Source: Hormoscilla sp. GUM202
Lineage (GTDB): Bacteria; Cyanobacteriota; Cyanobacteriia; Cyanobacteriales; Desertifilaceae
Direction: 5' to 3'
DNA: 64,000 nt
Assembly (NCBI GenBank): GCA_005518205.2
Contig: RFFC02000005.1
Span: 1-64,000, forward strand
Both the position numbers and the translations under genes were made by a program. Every line of letters starts with the position of its first letter. Positions within the stretch are counted from its first letter, which is position 1. Below are positions 8,445-15,952 of this stretch, piece after piece. The notes below the pieces were generated by a model. The model was not told where the DNA came from and did no database searches. It saw only the letters and a program-made list of their open reading frames with translations.

Positions 8445-9563
8445 ATGGGTAAAATGAAGCATGGTATTTCTTTGGTGAGAAAGTTGGGAGTTTTGGCCCC
8501 GATCGCCGCAGTGTGCCTGGGAATGACTGCCCCGGTGATTCAGCAGGTCCAAGCACAGCCGAGGAATTCTTCTGTTAATCTGGAACAATTGGTAAGGGAT
8601 TGGGGATACAGCCTAGTTACCTGTGGTCCGAATGTGGCTATAATTGCATTAGGATCCAAGGCAGTATGCGTGAGTTCGACACCTCAACTGCCAGCGGGAT
8701 TTTATACTTACGATCGAAATAGCAATCAACTAAATCCCGCATCCTCTCAAGCGACGGTGCCACAACGGACTGCGCCAGTGAAGATCCCGAAACCGATATT
8801 TACATTCACAGTTTCTCAGGAATATAGTTTGTGTGTAGAGGATATACTTCAGCTTTATCTAAATCGGGAGCAATTCCTACAGAGCAGAAGGAGGAGTAAT
8901 TGTCTGCCAGAAATAATTGATATCTATACTAACGCGGGAATGTTCGAGGAGTCTGATGCTCTGAAGTTGATCGAATCTGCTGACTTATATGCAACTACAT
9001 TACTAACCCGTAAACTATTTCTTCCGGTGGGACAGCGAAGGCGAATTGCTCAGTGGTTAGGGTATATTTATGAGATAGATGCAGGCAAGCCGGAGATGGT
9101 GAGACTGGCAGAAGGGGGCCCTCCCAATATACCGCCACCACTACCAGCGGAACCACCTCCAGCCCAAAATCAACCAGCCCAAAATCAACTAGCCCAAAAT
9201 CAATCTCAAAAAATAGCACCAATTGTGGTAGAGCGCAGCTGCCAACCTAAGAATCCATTATCTAACGGAGAGAGTTGTACGATCGAATTTTCCTACGCCG
9301 ACCCCGATGGGGATGCTAGCAGTTGGCGGGTGATGCAGGAAACAAATTCTGGGAATGTGCTGCTCAGGAGTGGTCAAATATATCCACCGAACGGTGAGGG
9401 CACAATTGAATCTGGCGCTCGTTTCAGTTGTGGTGGTACAAATTCCAGTATCAGTAGTGGTAAATATCATATCATTGTTATCGATCAAAATGGTATGGAA
9501 AGTGAGATCGGTCAGGGACAAGGACTGGTTTCATGTTCGGGCGGAAATATGTCGGGAGGGTAG
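8445..9563 (+). CDS. Exported protein of unknown function
   Basis: A 372-residue protein with a clear signal peptide (basic start, hydrophobic VLAPIAAVCLGMTAPVI, likely cut after VQA-Q). A cysteine-bearing N-terminal part is followed by a helical segment around residues 125-210. A linker with three PAQNQ/LAQNQ repeats follows, then a beta-rich C-terminal domain (ERSCQPKNPLSNGESCTIEFSYADPDGD ... SSGKYHIIVIDQNG) resembling Ig/cadherin-like surface modules. No family recognised. It follows the protease gene by 146 bases and could be co-expressed with it. Confidence 0.75.
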   Translation: MGKMKHGISLVRKLGVLAPIAAVCLGMTAPVIQQVQAQPRNSSVNLEQLVRDWGYSLVTCGPNVAIIALGSKAVCVSSTPQLPAGFYTYDRNSNQLNPASSQATVPQRTAPVKIPKPIFTFTVSQEYSLCVEDILQLYLNREQFLQSRRRSNCLPEIIDIYTNAGMFEESDALKLIESADLYATTLLTRKLFLPVGQRRRIAQWLGYIYEIDAGKPEMVRLAEGGPPNIPPPLPAEPPPAQNQPAQNQLAQNQSQKIAPIVVERSCQPKNPLSNGESCTIEFSYADPDGDASSWRVMQETNSGNVLLRSGQIYPPNGEGTIESGARFSCGGTNSSISSGKYHIIVIDQNGMESEIGQGQGLVSCSGGNMSGG

Positions 9564-9627
9564 TGGTTCTGGGAAAGTCAAATCCAGATACAGAAGTATA
9601 GGAGTTGCTCTCAAGATTGTATTAAGA

Positions 9628-9662
9628 AACCAAGTTTTCGCCGAAAACCTGGTTTCTGGTAA
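9628..9662. repeat. Palindromic repeat of the AGAAACC..GGTTTCT type
   Basis: AAGAAACCAAGTTTTCGCCGAAAACCTGGTTTCT forms an imperfect hairpin just downstream of the exported protein gene. Related hairpins occur at about 380-414, 549-582, 21691-21706, 61148-61228 and 61261-61278. It may act as a terminator, or simply be a dispersed repeat. Confidence 0.6.
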
Positions 9663-9756
9663 AGGAGTGAATCTACCCGCGCTTCGATGCAACTCAGCTA
9701 CCGTCGAAAAAGTGAGATACATCCGAGGTATAGTTGTTTGAATTGGAGAAAAACCT

Positions 9757-10217
9757 ATGACTGCTTATACCTTAAACTCACGGTAGTGATAAGCATGTAG
9801 TGATGCCATGCCTGCCCTAGTCTGTCCCCATAGGCGTGGTGGTGTGGCATTTTCAACTCGATCACTGGGAGAGGAAGGGAATGCATGAAATATCGTTATT
9901 TTACTTGCAGTTGGAGGCCACTATTGCCATCGCCCTCTAAGCTATGAAGTGCTAACATCACTACTTGTGACCCACCACCCAGATTTTTTGGTAGAATTGC
10001 GCTCTGCTAGTGATGAGTTGGAGAATATTCAACAAAAAATGCAGGAATATTTAGAAAATGGATTACAGTTGGTTGGTTAATCGACCCAGAAATGCACCAG
10101 GTGGAAATTTATCGACCGGATAAAGAAGTGAAGATACTGTACAGTCCAGCGGTGCTGTCGGGAGAGTAAATTTTGCCGGGGTTTGTTTTGGAGTTGAAGG
10201 GGATTTTGACTGAGTAA
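9757..10217 (+). pseudogene. Decayed Uma2-family gene with an IS1-type end inside
   Basis: The start MTAYTLNS is followed directly by a 23-base sequence (9782-9804) that differs at two positions from the terminal repeat of the IS1-family element at 22037-22983. The 3' part still reads as a Uma2 (DUF820) C-terminus: PDFLVELRSASDELENIQQKMQEY, then, after a one-base loss near 10070, GWLIDPEMHQVEIYRPDKEV. A TAA follows before ILPGFVLELKG. Uma2 proteins have a PD-(D/E)XK nuclease fold and are abundant in cyanobacteria. The gene is dead, probably after IS insertion and partial deletion. Confidence 0.75.
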
Positions 10218-10416
10218 AAAGTTAGTGATGGTTTTTATGATGTTGGTTATGAGGGGCGCATCGAAGCAAATATGAGATGCGCCCAATCGTTTCAGCAATA
10301 ATCAGTCTGGTAAATCATAAAGTAAAGCTATAGTTCCTTTGACTTATATGACACCGCACTGTAAGATGAGGGTTGATATCCATTTCATTTGACCCGAGGA
10401 AGTCCAAAAAGTAAAG

Positions 10417-11199
10417 ATGATGCCAAGTTATACTCTCAGCAATCTCGGCACAGCGGTTGGGAAAGCTTTACAACTAACAGCACTGCTGCTATGCTGCCTA
10501 GCTCTCACGTTTTGGTCGCTACCGGCACAAGCAGCCAGCGGCATTAGTCCGCAATTGGAAGAACAAATTTTGCAGGTTATCCGCGCACACCCAGAAGTGA
10601 TTATCGAGTCTGTAGATGCTTACCAGCAAGAACAACAACGGCAACTGCAACTGGCACAGCAGGCATTTTTGCAGGAGATAAAAGTCAATCCTCAAGCGCT
10701 AATTGGCGAATCTCCCACTACTGGCGCAACTGATGCGAAAGTTCTGTTCGTAGAGTTTTCAGACTTTCAATGTCCATTTTGCGGTCGGGCTTATAAAACT
10801 GTTAAAGAGTTTATGGAAAAGCATCAGGATGAAGTTACCTTGGTTTACAAGCATTTTCCTTTGATTTCGATTCATCCACAAGCCCTTCCGGCTGCTAAAG
10901 CTGCTTGGGCGGCTACTCAGCAAGGTAAGTTCTGGGAGTACCAAGACGCCCTGTTTACTCAGCAAGGTAAATTGGGTGAGGAATTTTATCTGGAAATTGC
11001 CCAAAGTTTGGATCTGGATTTAGAGCAGTTTAACCGCGATCGGAATTCTGCGAATGCGGATAGTGCCATTCAGCAGGATATGCAGCTAGGCGAAAAAGCT
11101 GGTCTTTCTGGCACCCCTTTCTTCGTGATGAATGATAAAGCTTTCTCTGGCGCAATTCCTCTAGAAGAGATGGAGAAGATATTCCAGCAGGTGCGTTAA
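10417..11199 (+). CDS. DsbA-like thioredoxin-fold oxidoreductase
   Basis: A 260-residue protein with a long signal segment (about residues 17-40, ending PAQAAS), so it acts outside the plasma membrane or in the lumen. The thioredoxin-like domain begins near residue 105 with VLFVEFSDFQCPFC; the redox-active pair is Cys119-Pro-Phe-Cys122. A cis-proline loop is seen in SGTPFFVMNDK. Such proteins make or exchange disulfide bonds in exported proteins. A HIP1-containing hairpin lies 24 bases downstream. Confidence 0.9.
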   Translation: MMPSYTLSNLGTAVGKALQLTALLLCCLALTFWSLPAQAASGISPQLEEQILQVIRAHPEVIIESVDAYQQEQQRQLQLAQQAFLQEIKVNPQALIGESPTTGATDAKVLFVEFSDFQCPFCGRAYKTVKEFMEKHQDEVTLVYKHFPLISIHPQALPAAKAAWAATQQGKFWEYQDALFTQQGKLGEEFYLEIAQSLDLDLEQFNRDRNSANADSAIQQDMQLGEKAGLSGTPFFVMNDKAFSGAIPLEEMEKIFQQVR

Positions 11200-11222
11200 A
11201 GGGAAATTTAAAGGTTCTGTTT

Positions 11223-11268
11223 TAGGGGCGATCGCACTTCGAGCGGCATCAGAGTGCGATCGCCCCTA
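11223..11268. terminator. Strong hairpin after the dsbA-like gene
   Basis: A 16-base perfect stem (TAGGGGCGATCGCACT paired with its complement) around a 14-base loop. HIP1 forms the middle of each arm. It has no T-run, so termination is possible but uncertain; it could equally be a dispersed HIP1 palindrome. Confidence 0.55.
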
Positions 11269-11310
11269 CATTTGTGATAAGATGACAAAGGAAGTGAGAG
11301 GAATATGATA

Positions 11311-11642
11311 TGAGTACAGACAGGCCGGATTGAAGGTATTCTAGAAGAAATCGTCCTAGACAGAGAAGCTGACCGGCGGGAAATGGCCGAATTACGCGCT
11401 GCTGACCGGCGCGATCGATCTTCTACCGGCGGGAAATGGCCGAATTACGGGCCACCATTAGTTCTTTGGTGCAGATAGTTGAGATCCATCAGCGCAATTT
11501 TGAGGAAATTGTTGATGAGATCAGAAAGATAACAGTTGAAATCAGAGAAATGCAATCTGAGATCGGAGGTTTGCAGGTTGAGAACCGCCGCATTTTAGAA
11601 CACCTGTTTGGTCCTGAAGATAACGACTCCACAGAGCAATAA
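11311..11642 (+). pseudogene. Small coiled-coil protein, N-terminus probably frameshifted
   Basis: The open part from ATG 11436 encodes 68 residues (MAELRATISSLVQIVEIHQ ...), almost entirely a coiled coil, ending HLFGPEDNDSTEQ. Upstream, another frame reads LEEIVLDREADRREMAELRAADRRDR. That frame contains a near copy of the start region (GACCGGCGGGAAATGGCCGAATTACG at about 11366 and 11424). The original protein was therefore probably longer and was broken by slippage between these repeats. Similar small coiled-coil proteins are common in cyanobacteria and have no known role. Confidence 0.5.
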
Positions 11643-12051
11643 CCAAGTATTAATGTTGTTTGTTGTTTATCCTTTGTTGACCACCTAAATTTAATACAAC
11701 TGACTACTGACCCGGGACTGTCTCTACCAGTCCGTTATTTTTTGCTGTCTGGGGACAAATTGGATATTATAGCATTCCTTACTCGCTCGGTAAGGGAAAA
11801 ATATAAATAAAATCTAAATATAGGCAAATCTGTTTAAATGCTGAAAAAATCAGTTGCGAACTCCAGAAATAAGCAATAATTTGGTCCGAGCGAATACAGA
11901 AGAGCGAGTGGGAAGAGCTAAATGTAGAAAAAAGTTAAAGAAGGGCAGGGATTTAGGGAAATTAACATAGGATGCAGAATGGAGATGCCCAAATCCGATG
12001 CAATCAAGTAAAACTTCTGAGAGTTTTCGAGAAAAGGGAAAAGGAGCGTAA

Positions 12052-13197
12052 ATGAAAATAGCAGTTGCCAAAGAAGTAGAATTCGGCGAACGCCGCGTGG
12101 CTTTGATTCCCGATATCGTCTCCCGGTTGACAAAGCAGGGCTTAGAAATATGGGTAGAGTCGGGGGCGGGGGAACAGTCATTCTTCCCGAACAGCGCCTA
12201 TGAAGCTGCGGGTGCCAAAATAATCGAAGATCCCGGATATCTCTGGGGCGAAGCAGATGTGCTGCTGAAGGTGGGGACGCCCAAAGAGTCCGAAATTGAC
12301 CAGCTACGGGCAGAAGGAGTCTTGATTAGCTTCCTCAATCCCCTGGGTTCGCCAGAATTGATAGGCCAGATGGCACAACGTCGGGTGACGGCTTTCAGTA
12401 TGGAAATGATACCTCGTACCAGTCGGGCCCAGAGTATGGATGCTTTGTCCTCTCAGGCGGGTGTGGCTGGGTATAAAGCAGTACTGCTAGCCGCAGCGGC
12501 TTTGCCTAAGTTCTTCCCCATGTTGACAACGGCTGCTGGTACGATCCGCCCCGCGAAAGTGTTTGTGATGGGTGCTGGAGTGGCAGGTTTGCAGGCGATC
12601 GCCACTGCGCGACGTTTGGGTGCGGTGGTGGAAGCTTTTGACATCCGCCCAGCGGTAAAAGAAGAAGTGCAAAGCCTCGGTGCCAAGTTCGTAGAGGTGA
12701 AATTGGAGGAAGATACAGTAGCCGCAGGTGGCTACGCTAAGGAAATTTCCGAGGAGTCCAAGAAACGCACTCAAGAATTAGTGACTGATACTGTGGCCGC
12801 CGCCGATGTGGTGATTACCACTGCCCAGGTTCCTGGCAAGAAAGCTCCGCTGCTGGTTACCGAAGAAATGGTCGCGAAGATGAAACCTGGTTCAGTAATT
12901 GTTGACTTGGCAGCCGAACAAGGTGGTAACTGCGCCCTGACAGAAGCTGGCAAGGATGTGGTGCGTAATGGCGTTACGTTCGTCGGTCCGATTAATTTGC
13001 CTTCCTCCATGCCAGTCCATGCTTCTCAAATGTATGCCAAGAACATTTCCACTCTGTTGCAAACCATGATTAAAGAGGGGGAATTAAACCTTGATTTTGC
13101 TGATGATATCATTAGCGGTACTTGCGTCACCCATGGGGGCGAAATTCGCAACCAACGGGTTAAGGCGGCTCTGGAACAGGTAGCAGTTAATGCCTAG
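12052..13197 (+). CDS. pntAA: NAD(P) transhydrogenase subunit alpha part 1 (PntAA)
   Basis: A 381-residue soluble NAD(H)-binding domain I of the proton-pumping transhydrogenase. The enzyme transfers hydride from NADH to NADP+ driven by proton flux. The sequence opens with MKIAVAKEVEFGERRVAL and carries the nucleotide fold GAGVAGLQAIATARRLGAVV ... FDIR (about residues 170-196). The RQD-loop region and VIVDLAAEQGGNCALT are also typical. It is the first gene of a three-gene cluster; splitting the alpha subunit into two genes is the usual cyanobacterial arrangement. The stop is followed by a perfect 24-base palindrome. Confidence 0.96.
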   Translation: MKIAVAKEVEFGERRVALIPDIVSRLTKQGLEIWVESGAGEQSFFPNSAYEAAGAKIIEDPGYLWGEADVLLKVGTPKESEIDQLRAEGVLISFLNPLGSPELIGQMAQRRVTAFSMEMIPRTSRAQSMDALSSQAGVAGYKAVLLAAAALPKFFPMLTTAAGTIRPAKVFVMGAGVAGLQAIATARRLGAVVEAFDIRPAVKEEVQSLGAKFVEVKLEEDTVAAGGYAKEISEESKKRTQELVTDTVAAADVVITTAQVPGKKAPLLVTEEMVAKMKPGSVIVDLAAEQGGNCALTEAGKDVVRNGVTFVGPINLPSSMPVHASQMYAKNISTLLQTMIKEGELNLDFADDIISGTCVTHGGEIRNQRVKAALEQVAVNA

Positions 13198-13207
13198 TCA
13201 AAAGGAT

Positions 13208-13231
13208 GTGTCTGGAGCATGCTCCAGACAC
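13208..13231. promoter_or_regulatory. Perfect 24-base palindrome between pntAA and pntAB
   Basis: GTGTCTGGAGCA followed by its exact complement TGCTCCAGACAC, with no loop beyond the turn itself. It lies 10 bases after the pntAA stop and 51 bases before the pntAB start. It may be an RNA hairpin that sets the ratio of pntAA to pntAB message (processing or attenuation) or a binding site for a dimeric regulator. The sequence alone does not decide. Confidence 0.6.
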
Positions 13232-13282
13232 AGAAGGGCAGTACAGAAAACCCCTGGGATAAATAAAGGAGATTTGAGTTCG

Positions 13283-13576
13283 ATGACGGAAGCATTAATT
13301 TCTGCTTTGTTCGTTTTTGTCCTGGCTTCCTTTGCTGGGTTCGAGGTGATTAACAAGGTGCCGCCAACCCTGCATACGCCCTTGATGTCTGGGGCGAATG
13401 CGATCTCGGGCATTGCAATTTTAGGTGCCCTGATTATTGCGGGGGATAAGGATTGGAATGTGACGGTGATTTTGGGCTTAATTGCTGTGGTTTTTGCCAC
13501 AATAAATGTGGTGGGCGGTTTCCTGGTAACGGACAGGATGTTGCAAATGTTTAAGAAGAAGGAGATTAAGGCATGA
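13283..13576 (+). CDS. pntAB: NAD(P) transhydrogenase subunit alpha part 2 (PntAB)
   Basis: A 97-residue membrane protein with three predicted membrane helices (ALISALFVFVLASFAGFEVI, ISGIAILGALIIAG, VTVILGLIAVVFATINVVGGF). It is the alpha-side part of the proton channel, domain II. I chose the ATG at 13283 with a preceding AAAGGAGA ribosome-binding site; a longer frame from 13190 would overlap pntAA and is not family-like. The stop overlaps the pntB start (ATGA), a sign of coupled translation. Confidence 0.95.
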   Translation: MTEALISALFVFVLASFAGFEVINKVPPTLHTPLMSGANAISGIAILGALIIAGDKDWNVTVILGLIAVVFATINVVGGFLVTDRMLQMFKKKEIKA

Positions 13577-14985
13577 GCAGTATCAGCGAATATATCCCGA
13601 CCAGCATACAATTGACCTATTTGCTGGCAGCATCGTTATTCTTTGTCGGTCTGAAAAAGCTGGGTTCTCCAGCCACGGCTCGCAATGGTAACCTGTGGGC
13701 TGCTGTCGGCATGCTGCTGGCGATCGCGGTGACGCTGCTGGACCAGGAAGTGCTGAACTATCAGATGATTCTGATCGGCATTGCGATCGGTTCGGTAATA
13801 GGGGCGATCGGGGCTTACAAAGTAGAAATGACTGCCATGCCAGAAATGGTAGGTTTATTCAATGGCTTAGGGGGGGCTGCTTCCGCCCTGGTGGCTGTGG
13901 GAGAATTTTGGCGCTATTTCGCTGGCTTGGATAACCCACCCTTAGACACTACAATTACGGTATTGCTAGGGGTGTTAATTGGTGGCGTGACCTTCACAGG
14001 CTCTCTGATCGCCTTTGCGAAGCTGAAAGGGATTATGAGTGGTTCCCCCATCCTCTTCCCTTTGCAGCAACCCTTTAACGCCCTCCTCCTCGGCAGCTTT
14101 CTGGCAGGTTGTGTTTATATCTGCCTGAACCCCTTGAACACGCCAGTTTTCCTGGCATTGGCGGGTATTTCCCTGGTACTGGGAGTAATGTTTGTCATTC
14201 CTATTGGCGGCGGCGACATGCCCGTGGTAATTTCCCTGCTGAACTCTTTCTCTGGGTTAGCTGCTTCTGCTGCGGGCTTCGTGGTGATGAACAATATGCT
14301 GATTATCGCTGGTGCCTTGGTGGGTGCTTCCGGTATCATCCTGACCGTGATTATGTGTAAGGCGATGAACCGCTCCCTCACCAATGTCTTGTTCGCTGGC
14401 TTTGGTACGGGTGGCGGCACAGCTGCGACTGCTGCTGGTGGCAAGGTCGATAAAACTGTCCATAGCATCGACCCCGAAGAGAGTGCGATGATGTTGGGTT
14501 ATGCTCGCTCTGTGGCGATCGTTCCCGGTTATGGCATGGCTGTAGCCCAGGCACAGCATGCGGTGCGGGAGTTGGCTGACCAGTTGGAACGCCTCGGGGT
14601 TGAGGTGAAGTATGCCATTCACCCAGTGGCCGGACGGATGCCCGGACATATGAACGTGTTGCTGGCCGAGGCGAACGTGCCTTACGAGCAGCTGTACGAT
14701 ATGGAGGACATTAATCCAGATTTCGATCGCACGGATGTAGCCTTGGTAATTGGGGCGAACGATGTGGTCAACCCAGCAGCGCGGGATAATGCTGGTAGCC
14801 CAATTTATGGGATGCCCATTCTGGAGGTAGACAAGGCTGGACACACGATCGTGATCAAGCGTAGTCTGAATACAGGCTTTGCTGGGATTGATAACGATCT
14901 GTTTTACAAGGACAAGACGATGATGCTGTTTGGCAGCGCTAAGGATATGGTGACTAAGATCGTTGGCGAAGTGAAACAGCTTTAA
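13573..14985 (+). CDS. pntB: NAD(P) transhydrogenase subunit beta (PntB)
   Basis: A 470-residue protein of which roughly the first 265 residues are membrane helices (domain II). The rest is the NADP(H)-binding domain III, with GYGMAVAQAQHAVREL, HPVAGRMPGHMNVLLAEA and the C-terminal DKTMMLFGSAK. With PntAA and PntAB it forms the complete transhydrogenase, which in cyanobacteria is located mainly in thylakoid membranes. The gene overlaps pntAB by four bases. A long inverted repeat follows the stop codon. Confidence 0.96.
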   Translation: MSSISEYIPTSIQLTYLLAASLFFVGLKKLGSPATARNGNLWAAVGMLLAIAVTLLDQEVLNYQMILIGIAIGSVIGAIGAYKVEMTAMPEMVGLFNGLGGAASALVAVGEFWRYFAGLDNPPLDTTITVLLGVLIGGVTFTGSLIAFAKLKGIMSGSPILFPLQQPFNALLLGSFLAGCVYICLNPLNTPVFLALAGISLVLGVMFVIPIGGGDMPVVISLLNSFSGLAASAAGFVVMNNMLIIAGALVGASGIILTVIMCKAMNRSLTNVLFAGFGTGGGTAATAAGGKVDKTVHSIDPEESAMMLGYARSVAIVPGYGMAVAQAQHAVRELADQLERLGVEVKYAIHPVAGRMPGHMNVLLAEANVPYEQLYDMEDINPDFDRTDVALVIGANDVVNPAARDNAGSPIYGMPILEVDKAGHTIVIKRSLNTGFAGIDNDLFYKDKTMMLFGSAKDMVTKIVGEVKQL

Positions 14986-14999
14986 GCAGCTACACCCTA

Positions 15000-15053
15000 C
15001 GGTTTCTCCTGCTATGCTCTTGTCCCTCGGGACGCGGCATGCAGGAGAAACCG
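15000..15053. terminator. Long hairpin downstream of pntB
   Basis: CGGTTTCTCCTGC at 15000-15012 pairs perfectly with GCAGGAGAAACCG at 15041-15053, with further partial pairing inside (GTCCC/GGGAC). It starts 14 bases after pntB and probably marks the 3' end of the operon. It lacks a U-tract, and the GGAGAAACC arm also resembles repeat sequence found inside rnpA. Confidence 0.6.
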
Positions 15054-15204
15054 CCTCACCCTTTAGGTTGCTGTTGGCGAATCAACTGGGGCAGAGCCCC
15101 AGCGAGCCCCAAGCATTAAAAATCAATGATTTCTCGCCTCTCCCTGCTCAAAGCTCCCTGCTCAGAACTCTCGCAGATCGCTCCTGAATGGTAATTCGCC
15201 AACA

Positions 15205-15388
15205 GAATCCTTTAGGGTGGGGATGGGGGTGGAGTGCGATGGCGCTGCGCGCACAGGGCTACACGCGCTCGGGGCATAATTATTGCTGGGGTAGCGCCAC
15301 CGAGGTGGGCGAAAGAGTATGTTTTGGCGATCGCCCATCTTGCGGAAGTATTAAAGTTCCCGGTATTAGCAGAAGGACTCTCACCTTA
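15205..15388 (+). pseudogene. Duplicated menD fragment
   Basis: The segment from about 15275 (GGGGCATAATTATTGCTGG) to 15388 matches 16641-16755 of menD almost base for base. It is preceded by a variant of the same CTTTAGGGTGGGG repeat that lies inside menD. It has no start, and its frame ends soon after the homology stops (LSPYLSLL). A second copied piece, TTATACAGCATGGGTCAGGGAAAAGG, occurs at about 15557 and 15842, so this whole upstream region was shaped by local duplication. Confidence 0.85.
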
Positions 15389-15952
15389 TTTATCTTTGTT
15401 ATTTTTGTCCTGCCACCGCTTCCAGATAGTTGGCGCAGTAGCCCGCCCCCAGCAGCACTAGCCCCGGAATGGGGGAAAATTCATAGGGCGCACCCGCACC
15501 GTTACTAACACTTGCTCCAAAGGCAGCTTCTCCAGCGGCCACGTCTACCGCTGGTATTATACAGCATGGGTCAGGGAAAAGGCAATAGAAATGGTGAGCG
15601 GTACAGCTTAAACTATTGATGGGCCCCCTACTAACTGGGTTAAGCAATTCAAAATTATTTCTTCAAAATTCAAAATGGGTAAACAATTTGAGAACAAGAG
15701 TCTCAGGTTTGATCTGTATGCAATTTAACTGCGCGACAAAAAGCTGGTGGAAAAACTACTTTGAATCTGAATTTTGGCAGATATTTATTGATTATAATAC
15801 TAAGGATATGTAGCTGGACAAGAGATAAAATGTACTGGGATTATACAGCATGGGTCAGGGAAAAGGTAAGGGAGAACAAGGGACAGGTTAAGAAGTCAGC
15901 AATTTAAGGAATTACCAACGGGTTTTAACCGCTGAGGAACAACAAGTAAAAA
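15389..15952. other. Stretch without a supported gene upstream of menD
   Basis: No supported gene. It contains two copies of a 26-base segment beginning TTATACAGCATGGGTCAGGG and a short AAAATTCAAAATGGGTAAACAATT stretch. A minus-strand frame (15399-15647) encoding a Gly/Ala-rich 82-residue peptide is present, but I do not recognise it. The menD promoter should lie near the 3' end of this stretch. Confidence 0.5.

Noticed and set aside
14257-14844. A 195-codon frame antisense to pntB
   Set aside because: It lies fully within the well-conserved pntB gene, has a His-rich composition typical of shadow frames and lacks any family pattern.
15399-15647. A Gly/Ala-rich minus-strand frame of 82 residues upstream of menD
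   Set aside because: It vaguely recalls a phosphatase fragment, but no motif could be confirmed and it lies in duplicated, rearranged DNA.
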